From NCBI GenBank assembly GCA_023248365.1, contig JAHFER010000061.1, positions 1-8,356 of the forward strand: a DNA stretch of 8,356 nt, given 5' to 3'. The notes beneath the pieces are model-generated. The model had not been told where the DNA came from and ran no database searches. It saw only the letters and a program-made list of their open reading frames with translations. This document shows positions 1-6,149 of the stretch, piece by piece. Made by a program: the position numbers and the translations under genes. The stretch's first letter is position 1, and every line of letters begins with the position of its first letter. The stretch is from Nitrospirota bacterium (GTDB lineage Bacteria > Nitrospirota > 9FT-COMBO-42-15 > HDB-SIOI813).

Positions 1-787
1 CCAGTATATTCACCCATGCCTGGGGGATACCATTATATGCAAATAGTTGATCAGGGCCATACCATATATTGATCACAGGCGGAATTGTATCCCCTCCGTC
101 TTCAGGGGAAATTGGGGATGCTGTGTTGAAGAAATAGTCTATCCTCGATGTAAAGGCCGGGGCAGGATTACCTGCGTTGCCTGCAAAGGGGCCGACTGAG
201 GCTACTGTCAGAGTGTGGGAAAAACTGCCAGCAGTTGTCCAGCTCGTCCCGTTGTATGAGTATGATTCAGTCCATTGACTACCTGCCCGCGTTATCCGAA
301 GATATAGCGGATTGCCGCTGACAATACTGACATTCAATTTTGCGCTGGGACTTCCGTTCGAAAAAGTAGCCGCAAAAACCCTTGTTCCGAGGTTATCCCT
401 TACGAAATCAAAGCGTATGAAATTATTGCTATCCTGCTCAACAATCATCCCCTGGATCTGGTACTGAGAGGTAATAGATGACTGAAATTTTACCTTGACC
501 TCGAAGTCTTCATTTGCCGCGGCTTGCATGATCCTCGGCGCCATGTTTCCTGACCAGACGTCATGCTCTGTCCCTGCAGGAACGTTAATCGAAAGGACGG
601 AGTCTGGCGTGCCTGCCCATTCAATGGTAAAGGTGGCGTCAGTACGAGGATTAATCACTGTCCAGAGAGTGGTATTGAGTACCGGGGAACTAAAATCGTC
701 AGAAGTAATCGCGAAGGCTGGCGCTTCAGCAAATAATATAAAAAACCCAAGTAGCAGGTACAGCAGATTCCTGGAATTCACTCCCAT
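1..787 (-). CDS. Secreted DUF1349-like / concanavalin A-like jelly-roll domain protein, C-terminus cut by window edge
   Basis: This reading frame is open from an ATG at 787 to the left edge, giving 262 visible residues with no stop, so the 3' part is missing. Residues 1-26 form a classic Sec signal peptide: a short N-terminus with Arg6, a hydrophobic core LLYLLLGFFILF, and an AFA cleavage motif before Ile27. Residues 29 to about 225 look like one DUF1349/concanavalin A-like lectin-glucanase sandwich. Its cues are the opening DDFSSPVLNTTLWTV, the central QGMIVEQDSNNFIRFDF strand pair, LYLRITRAGSQWTESYSYNG, and the closing SVGPFAGNAG and IDYFFNTASP. A Pro/Asp/Gly-rich linker follows (about 225-237), and a second domain seems to begin (VINIWYGPDQ). 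Multi-domain exported proteins of this kind often bind or cleave polysaccharide, but no catalytic site is visible, so the function is unknown. It lies downstream of the polysaccharide genes on the same strand after a 103-base gap. The start is supported by AGGGAG 6 bases upstream. Confidence 0.8.
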   Translation of the reverse strand, partial: MGVNSRNLLYLLLGFFILFAEAPAFAITSDDFSSPVLNTTLWTVINPRTDATFTIEWAGTPDSVLSINVPAGTEHDVWSGNMAPRIMQAAANEDFEVKVKFQSSITSQYQIQGMIVEQDSNNFIRFDFVRDNLGTRVFAATFSNGSPSAKLNVSIVSGNPLYLRITRAGSQWTESYSYNGTSWTTAGSFSHTLTVASVGPFAGNAGNPAPAFTSRIDYFFNTASPISPEDGGDTIPPVINIWYGPDQLFAYNGIPQAWVNIL

Positions 788-890
788 GATTTTCTCCCTG
801 GTGTTTATCGTGCTGAGATCATGGTCTTCTTGTGAAGGCGATAATTATTGTTTCTTCACCATAGGGGAAATTGTGCAATAACTATACCAT
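788..890 (-). other. 103-base intergenic gap, the longest non-coding stretch in the window
   Basis: This gap separates the last polysaccharide gene (stop at 891) from the secreted jelly-roll gene (start at 787). It contains the ribosome binding site noted above and a weak inverted repeat, cttcac/gtgaag, at 854-859 and 832-837 with a 16-base A/T-rich loop. There is no T-tract after the repeat, so it does not read as an intrinsic terminator. I found no convincing pair of -35/-10 hexamers or a sigma-54 -24/-12 element. Whether the jelly-roll gene is cotranscribed with the upstream genes is therefore open. Confidence 0.5.
794..799 (-). promoter_or_regulatory. Ribosome binding site for the secreted jelly-roll protein
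   Basis: The minus strand reads AGGGAG here, 6 bases before the ATG at 787-785. This is the best-placed Shine-Dalgarno sequence in the window. With the signal peptide that follows, it fixes the start of the left-edge gene. Confidence 0.7.
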
Positions 891-2096
891 TTAAACCGGT
901 ATGATGTCGGGATTGATGCGAAAGGAATCAACCATTCCCCGTACTTCTTCCAGATATACGGGGTTCATAACGATAATGGCATCAGGGTGGTACGAATGCA
1001 GAAAGTCCGGCCGCACAATCTCCTGGCCGGTACCGGGTATGAACATCCCATGTTTACGTGGATTGATATCAACAACATACTTGATAACGTCCCCTGCAAT
1101 GGTATTCAGGAAGGTCACTCCCTTAGATCCAGCCCCCCAGATGACGGCATTTACTCCCTTTTGTTTCATCTTCTCAAACCTGAGATGCCAATCCCCGATC
1201 TTCTTTTGATATCTATCAGTAAACGAAAGTACATCAGATTTGATTCTTTCAAGATCGTATACCTCCCCATTCCACGATTTCTTTGTTCCATTGGTAGTAA
1301 GTGAAGCCTCGATACACAAATACTGGCGGCCGAATGTCTCTTCAAGCCTCTGTACCCGGAATCCTGATGACTCGAAAAGGCGGGCGAGTGAAGTGGGGCT
1401 GAAATATGAGCAATGTTCATAGATTATATCCCAAATACCGAGGTCTCTCAGCGTGAATGCTGCGTTCGGCACTTCAAAGAAAATGATGGTGTTTATCCTG
1501 CTCTCTATAGCACGTCGCAGGGATGCCATGAAAACAGCGGGTGAGCCTATGTGCTCCAGGACGTGGCGGCTACAAATAAGGTCTGCTTTGTAGTCTGCGT
1601 ACTGTTCAGAATAATAATCAGAGATGATCATGACATCCCCTTTGGAAGATATGCCTGACTCCTCCTGAAGGTAGCTTGGATAAAAACCTATCCCTTTATT
1701 CTTGCCCAACCCGCAAAGCAATTCCAGGAAATCCCCCTTCCCACAGCCGATCTCCATCACAACCTTCTTGTGTAGATCATGTCGCCCAATCAGGCTTTCC
1801 GCTAAGGCCGTTGCATATTCCTGAAAACGTGGGGAGAAATGGAGCGAATTCTCGTATGTCTGACCGTAGGACATACAGTCAAGATTGAACGCGGTATTGA
1901 AGATATGACCGCACGAACTGCAGAACGTCAGTGCAATATCGCCTTTCGGGGCATTTGTAGCTTCATCCCTTGATGGCCAAAGGACGTTGCAATGTACAGG
2001 GACCTGGTGAACATCTAAGAAAACAGAGACTTCTGCAGATCCGCAAACTGTACAAATGGAATCCGTCAGTTTCGGTTTGTTATCCGGGTGTATCAC
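891..2096 (-). CDS. Sugar C-methyltransferase-architecture protein (paralogue 2, atypical active site)
   Basis: This 401-residue protein has the three-part layout of the TylC3/NovU/TcaB9 sugar C-methyltransferases. An N-terminal zinc-binding region has Cys15/Cys18 (CTVC) and Cys59/Cys62 (CSSC). A class I SAM-methyltransferase core has motif I at 114-121 (MEIGCGKG) and LEH at 180-182. A C-terminal Rossmann-like domain has WGAGSKG at 320-326 and VVDINP at 341-346. It is clearly paralogous to the gene at 6150-7391, with nearly the same KQKG, SKGV, GTG.EIV and VIVMNPVY segments. Two key positions differ. The acidic residue after beta-2 that normally holds the SAM ribose is Tyr139 (GFYPSY; GFDPAY in the paralogue), and the catalytic-motif Tyr is Ile225 (IIYEH instead of YHEH/YYEH). 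The GTG start is firm: an in-frame TAA lies immediately upstream, and GTG overlaps the wzt stop as GTGA. C-methylation, a chain-end role or loss of catalysis are all possible. Confidence 0.85.
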   Translation of the reverse strand: MIHPDNKPKLTDSICTVCGSAEVSVFLDVHQVPVHCNVLWPSRDEATNAPKGDIALTFCSSCGHIFNTAFNLDCMSYGQTYENSLHFSPRFQEYATALAESLIGRHDLHKKVVMEIGCGKGDFLELLCGLGKNKGIGFYPSYLQEESGISSKGDVMIISDYYSEQYADYKADLICSRHVLEHIGSPAVFMASLRRAIESRINTIIFFEVPNAAFTLRDLGIWDIIYEHCSYFSPTSLARLFESSGFRVQRLEETFGRQYLCIEASLTTNGTKKSWNGEVYDLERIKSDVLSFTDRYQKKIGDWHLRFEKMKQKGVNAVIWGAGSKGVTFLNTIAGDVIKYVVDINPRKHGMFIPGTGQEIVRPDFLHSYHPDAIIVMNPVYLEEVRGMVDSFRINPDIIPV

Positions 2097-3451
2097 TTAG
2101 GGGACAATACTCCTTTCCCGTTTGGACTAAACTGAGTGTTCCAGCTCGTCATTGGTCTCATGACTCCGGGAAAAGGCCCTGCATAGTCTCCCCGGGCTGA
2201 GTCGCCATCGAGACTGTCAATAACCTGGAATGCAACCGCGTCAGGCACATCAAATTGGATTGTCAATGGATCAAGGCTGCAGAGGTTTGCCCTGACAAAG
2301 AATGTCCCCTCAGAGAGCAGATTCCCGGGAATCCTGGCGGTTGTAATGTACCGCCCGGCGGGACGCCGCCGGTTTCGCCATTCAGAATCCAGATCAACGA
2401 GGCAGCAGACCTCTACTCCATCTTCATTCAGCAGGTGAAAATTAGGCAGGAGAATAAAGTCAGATGAAAAAACTTCGTACTCCATCTCTAACCTGACCTC
2501 CTGCCGGATGTCGAGCGCATCAGATATTTTGCCATCCTCTGTCCTTATCCGCACAGCAAAAAGTCGGGCAATATCACTGCATGGCGCCTTTGCCGGATCT
2601 AACCATTCCCGTACCGCCATCGTGCCATAACCGGAATGTAGGTATGCGCTCACCACCTTGTGGGATGGCCCATCTTTCAATATTTTTCCTTCCTGAAGAA
2701 GAATTACCCTCTCGCAGAGGCGGGTAACTGAAGGCATGTTATGAGATACGAAGAGAACCGTCCGGCCGTGACGCCCCACCTCCTGCATCTTGTTGAGACA
2801 TTTTTTTTGAAAATCGGCATCACCGACTGCAAGCACTTCGTCTATCACAAGGATCTCCGGTTCAAGATGCGCTGCTACAGAGAAGGCCAGGCGCACACGC
2901 ATACCGCTAGAATAACGTTTAACAGGAGTGTCTATGAATTTTTCAACTCCGGAGAACTCCACTATCTCGTCAAATTTAATATCTATCTCTCTCTTTTTCA
3001 TGCCCAGGATAGTGCCATTCAAGTAGATATTCTCTCTACCTGTAAGCTCCGGATGAAAGCCCGTGCCGACCTCTAAAAGACTCGAAACCCTGCCTCTCAA
3101 CTCAATAAAGCCTGTTGTTGGAGTAGTAATTTTGCTGATAATCTTGAGGAGCGTTGATTTGCCGGCCCCATTTCTTCCGATGATACCGACTACTTCACCG
3201 TGTTTTATCTCAAAGGAGACATTATTAATAGCCCAGAGAACGTCACTATCTTTAGTGCCCCCATCAGAATCTTTCGACTGATTATTATCATCAAAGCGGT
3301 AAAGAGAGCGGTATTTACGATAATTTTTCAGCGGCCTCTTTATGAAATCAATCAGCGCACCGCCGATACTGTCATGCATCTTCTCTTTCGAGCCGATTCG
3401 AAAGCATTTGCTGATATTGGCTGCATTTATCGCTATGTCTCTTGAGCTCAT
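2093..3451 (-). CDS. wzt: Polysaccharide ABC exporter ATP-binding subunit Wzt with C-terminal carbohydrate-binding-type domain
   Basis: This 452-residue ATPase powers export of an undecaprenyl-linked glycan across the inner membrane, together with the Wzm permease encoded just upstream. The ABC domain covers about residues 5-270. It has Walker A GRNGAGKST (92-100), signature SSGM (181-184), Walker B LVIDE (201-205), D-loop AVGD (208-211) and the H-loop histidine at His237 (VSHN). A polar insertion at about 45-72 precedes the conserved LWAINNVSF, as is common in Wzt/TagH-type ATPases. Residues about 275-440 form an extra beta-rich domain of the Wzt C-terminal type. In E. coli O9a the equivalent domain binds the modified chain end and sets export specificity. 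The length fits bipartite Wzt proteins rather than the short KpsT form. ATG at 3451 is the natural start, though I see no strong Shine-Dalgarno. It lies 34 bases after wzm and overlaps the downstream methyltransferase gene by 4 bases, which suggests that gene works on the exported chain. Confidence 0.93.
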   Translation of the reverse strand: MSSRDIAINAANISKCFRIGSKEKMHDSIGGALIDFIKRPLKNYRKYRSLYRFDDNNQSKDSDGGTKDSDVLWAINNVSFEIKHGEVVGIIGRNGAGKSTLLKIISKITTPTTGFIELRGRVSSLLEVGTGFHPELTGRENIYLNGTILGMKKREIDIKFDEIVEFSGVEKFIDTPVKRYSSGMRVRLAFSVAAHLEPEILVIDEVLAVGDADFQKKCLNKMQEVGRHGRTVLFVSHNMPSVTRLCERVILLQEGKILKDGPSHKVVSAYLHSGYGTMAVREWLDPAKAPCSDIARLFAVRIRTEDGKISDALDIRQEVRLEMEYEVFSSDFILLPNFHLLNEDGVEVCCLVDLDSEWRNRRRPAGRYITTARIPGNLLSEGTFFVRANLCSLDPLTIQFDVPDAVAFQVIDSLDGDSARGDYAGPFPGVMRPMTSWNTQFSPNGKGVLSPK

Positions 3452-3485
3452 ATAATTATATTAGCAGTTTGTCCGTGACTTACTA

Positions 3486-4325
3486 TCAAATAACATCCGC
3501 GAAACTTTCCTCCATCCGCCTGAAGTAAAAGGCCCCACTGATAACCAGTAGCAGAGCGAAAAGGAGGCCAGGGAGTATATAAGGCCAGGGCATTGCAGCG
3601 CCGAGCAGGCAGGCGCGAAAACCTTCCACTACTCCTACAACCGGGTTTACGGAATAGAGCAAACGGTACCGCGCAGGGATTGCAGACGCCGAGTAAACTA
3701 TCGGGGCGGTATAAATCAGCATTCGTATTATAAACTGCAAGGCAAACTTCACATCGCGAAATCGCACAGCCAAAGCCGATAACCACATACCTATGCCGGC
3801 TGGTATTAACATCATGTAAATAACGAAAAAGGGTAAGAGCAGTAAGTTGACCGTGGGCGAAACGCGGTAATATACAAGCAGGCCCAGCAGGATAATTAGA
3901 GAGACCACGAAATCGACTAATTTTGAGAGAACCCCGGTTAGCGGGAAGAGCAGCCTTGGGAAATATATTTTGTCAAGCATACCCTGGCCTGCCACAAGGC
4001 TCTGACTCGAATTCTGCATTGCCTCAGACATGTAAGTCCATGGGATTATGGCGACACTTGAAAAGAGAATGTACGGGATGCCGTCTGAAGAGACGTTCGC
4101 CACATGTCCAAAAACGACCCCGAAGATTATGATTTGAGCCAGCGGGTTTAAAACAGCCCATGCAAAACCGAGTATTGTCTGGGCGTAAATAACCTTAATA
4201 TCGCGCCAGACAAGGAAAAACAGCAGGTCGCGGTACGCGCCCAATTCCCGGAAATCGATAAATTCCCAGCCTGATCTTGGCTTAATTACTACGGTTATGT
4301 CATCTGGTTGCTTCCCGTGGGCCAT
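3486..4325 (-). CDS. wzm: Polysaccharide ABC exporter permease Wzm (ABC-2 type)
   Basis: This 279-residue integral membrane protein is the channel half of the Wzm/Wzt exporter, in the inner membrane. The N-terminal amphipathic region carries the family hallmark WRDIKVIYAQTILGFAWAV (about 40-58). Membrane segments can be placed at roughly 52-75, 85-105, 127-153, 159-186, 197-214 and 248-268. Other family cues are KIYFPRLLFPL (119-129), the cytosolic RFRDVKFAL (188-196), YSVNPVVGVVEGFRACLLG (224-242) and the C-terminal FRRMEESFADVI. The length is normal for O-antigen permeases. The ATG at 4325 lies 19 bases after the stop of the phosphoglycosyl transferase gene. A GGAG sits 12 bases upstream of it, somewhat far for a ribosome binding site. 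wzt follows 34 bases downstream, the usual pairing. Base composition from here leftward is visibly richer in G+C than in the genes to the right. Confidence 0.94.
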   Translation of the reverse strand: MAHGKQPDDITVVIKPRSGWEFIDFRELGAYRDLLFFLVWRDIKVIYAQTILGFAWAVLNPLAQIIIFGVVFGHVANVSSDGIPYILFSSVAIIPWTYMSEAMQNSSQSLVAGQGMLDKIYFPRLLFPLTGVLSKLVDFVVSLIILLGLLVYYRVSPTVNLLLLPFFVIYMMLIPAGIGMWLSALAVRFRDVKFALQFIIRMLIYTAPIVYSASAIPARYRLLYSVNPVVGVVEGFRACLLGAAMPWPYILPGLLFALLLVISGAFYFRRMEESFADVI

Positions 4326-4344
4326 ATTTTAGAAGTCTCCGTAC

Positions 4345-4950
4345 CTATCCGGCAGATGATTTAAAGATGGTTTTTAATATTAAATTTAAATCTGTAATGA
4401 CATTATAATTATCTGCATAATGTAATGAAAGTTTGATCTTTTCCGGCAAGATCTTTTTTGTATAATCTTCTTCCCAATTTCCCGATTGGGACAAGACTCT
4501 TTCTTCATCTGAATATTTTATTGACGCGGGATCTGTTATTCCAGGGCGTATCTTTAGTAGTTTCTTGTATTCCGAATTGAATAATCGAACATATTTTTTT
4601 ACCTCTGGCCTGGGCCCGACAAAACTCATATCTCCCTTTAAGACATTAAGTAGCTGCGGTAGTTCATCTATTTTGTACTTCCTTAACAATGCCCCGATCT
4701 TTGTAATCCGGGCATCTCCTCTCACTGTAATCAAAGGACCTTTATTTTCTGCACTTGGGTGCATAGTCCTGAACTTATAAATCCTGAAGGGTTGAAAATC
4801 CTTCCCGACCCTTTCCTGGCGGAAGAATACCGGCCCATCCCCATCAAGTTTTATTAATAATGCCACCACTGCGAAAAGGGGTGAGAGTATGAGTAGTCCT
4901 GTCAATGAAAATAAGATATCTAAAAGACGTTTCGCCGGTTTTGGGTTCAC
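4345..4950 (-). CDS. Undecaprenyl-phosphate phosphoglycosyl transferase (small PglC-like bacterial sugar transferase)
   Basis: This 201-residue monotopic enzyme should transfer a phosphosugar from a UDP-sugar to undecaprenyl phosphate, making the first lipid-linked intermediate on the cytoplasmic face. It has the minimal PglC-type size, without the extra membrane helices of WbaP/WcaJ. Visible landmarks are the basic N-terminus with Lys7, the re-entrant membrane helix at about 11-34 broken by Ser23-Pro24, RQERVGK (44-50), KFRTM (59-63), the catalytic Asp95-Glu96 in DELPQL, SFVGPRPE (109-116) and RPGITDPASIKYSDEE. The GTG start is firm: it overlaps the aminotransferase stop as GTGA, an in-frame TAA lies two codons upstream, and Lys7 and the helix require it. 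Its place next to an amino-sugar transaminase hints that the first sugar may be a 4-amino or bacillosamine-like sugar, but that is inference. The exact substrate cannot be read from the sequence. Confidence 0.92.
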   Translation of the reverse strand: MNPKPAKRLLDILFSLTGLLILSPLFAVVALLIKLDGDGPVFFRQERVGKDFQPFRIYKFRTMHPSAENKGPLITVRGDARITKIGALLRKYKIDELPQLLNVLKGDMSFVGPRPEVKKYVRLFNSEYKKLLKIRPGITDPASIKYSDEERVLSQSGNWEEDYTKKILPEKIKLSLHYADNYNVITDLNLILKTIFKSSAG

Positions 4951-6140
4951 CTTTTATATTTCTTGATAATATCTTCCACTGATACTATTACATATTCGAT
5001 ATCCTCATCCGTCATCCCAGGATAAATAGGCAATGAGACAATTCGCCTGGAAATTGATTCAGATGATGGATATTCATGCTGGTTATATTTAAAGGTATCT
5101 CTATAGTAAGGATGTTCGTACAGGGGTATAAAATGCACTGATGTTATAACCCCTCTGCTTTTCATCTCTTCAATAAATTGATCCCTTCCTATTTTAAGCA
5201 TTTCCAGATTTAGTTTCAAAACATACAGATGCCATGCGCTCTCTCTATCCGTTTTGACATGAGGTGTTGCTACCTCATAAATAGATCCAAAGGCTTCAGT
5301 GTATTTCCCGGCGATTTTTTTCCGCATTTGCCACATCCAATCTACCTTCTTTAGTTGTGCAAGCCCCATCGCCGCCTGTATATCGGTCATGTTGTATTTG
5401 AACCCGGCCTCTACCACCTCATAATACCATGAACCAATATCCGTATATCTTTTCCATGCATCCTTGGAGATGCCATGCAGCCTTAAAATCCTCATCTGTT
5501 CAGCCCATTCATCGTTTTCTGTAGTGACCATTCCCCCTTCACCTGTGCTGAGAGTCTTTGTCGCATAAAAACTGAAGCAGGTAATATCCCCCATTGTCCC
5601 GATCTTTCTGTTTTTATAAAAGGCAGGAATGGCATGTGCAGCATCTTCGATGACAAAGAGGTTATACTCTTTTGCCAAATCAATTAATTCATCCATGTCG
5701 CAGGGTTGGCCTGCAAAATGTACAGGGATTATAGCTTTTGTTTTTTTTGTTACCTTCTTCGCAGCGTCAGCTATATCTATATTGAAGGTATCAGTATCCA
5801 CATCTGCAAGGACAGGTTTTGCATTAAAATAAGTCACTACCTCAGCGGTCGCAGTAAAAGTAATTGCCGGCACAATGACTTCGTCCCCTTCTTGCAACCC
5901 TATGGCCTTAAGTGCAAGATGAAGGCCGGCGGTGCAGGAATTCATCGAAACTGCATTCTTTGAACCTATATATTCTCCAAATTCTTTTTCGAATTTAATA
6001 GTTTTGGGGCCCATTGTAATCCATCCCGACCTAATGGAATCGACTACTTCCGATATCTCTTCCTCAGTTATGTAGGGCCTGTGAAAGGGTATCTCCCTTT
6101 TTACCTTCTTTGTTTTACGGTGTAATGATAAAATAGCCAT
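4947..6140 (-). CDS. DegT/DnrJ/EryC1-family PLP-dependent nucleotide-sugar aminotransferase
   Basis: This 397-residue cytoplasmic enzyme should transfer an amino group (usually from glutamate) to a keto-sugar nucleotide, typically at C-4 or C-3. Family landmarks run in order: IPFHRPYI (17-24), SGWITMGP (38-45), MNSCTAGLHLAL (66-77), GDEVIVPAITFTATA (85-99) and VIEDAAHA (163-170), where Asp166 pairs with the PLP pyridine nitrogen. FSFYATKTLSTGEGG (189-203) follows, with Lys195 as the Schiff-base lysine, then RLHGISKDAWKR and YNMTDIQAAMGLAQL. All catalytic elements are present and the length is normal. ATG at 6140 is the first possible start after an in-frame TAA. It has no recognisable Shine-Dalgarno, but it lies only 9 bases after the preceding stop, so translation may depend on coupling. 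The gene overlaps the phosphoglycosyl transferase by 4 bases. The partner dehydratase that would make its keto-sugar is not in the window. The product sugar is not determinable. Confidence 0.93.
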   Translation of the reverse strand: MAILSLHRKTKKVKREIPFHRPYITEEEISEVVDSIRSGWITMGPKTIKFEKEFGEYIGSKNAVSMNSCTAGLHLALKAIGLQEGDEVIVPAITFTATAEVVTYFNAKPVLADVDTDTFNIDIADAAKKVTKKTKAIIPVHFAGQPCDMDELIDLAKEYNLFVIEDAAHAIPAFYKNRKIGTMGDITCFSFYATKTLSTGEGGMVTTENDEWAEQMRILRLHGISKDAWKRYTDIGSWYYEVVEAGFKYNMTDIQAAMGLAQLKKVDWMWQMRKKIAGKYTEAFGSIYEVATPHVKTDRESAWHLYVLKLNLEMLKIGRDQFIEEMKSRGVITSVHFIPLYEHPYYRDTFKYNQHEYPSSESISRRIVSLPIYPGMTDEDIEYVIVSVEDIIKKYKR

Positions 6141-6149
6141 GTTATTTAG

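Noticed and set aside
832..859. Inverted repeat gtgaag/cttcac as a possible terminator or operator
   Set aside because: The stem is only 6 bases with a 16-base loop, there is no T-tract on either strand, and alternative small stems overlap it. It could easily be chance.
495..881. Plus-strand open frame of 128 codons
   Set aside because: It runs antisense to the signal-peptide jelly-roll gene, whose minus-strand reading is rich in family motifs. The plus-strand translation has no recognisable domain.
3448..3786. Minus-strand open frame of 112 codons in another frame of wzm
   Set aside because: It lies almost entirely within the strongly supported wzm permease gene and shows low-complexity Arg/Cys-rich translation with no family pattern.
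5741..5748. Eight-base A-run (coding strand) in the aminotransferase gene
   Set aside because: It spans ACA AAA AAA ACA in a Lys-rich loop. The protein is intact and well matched on both sides, so there is no sign of a frameshift or programmed slippage.
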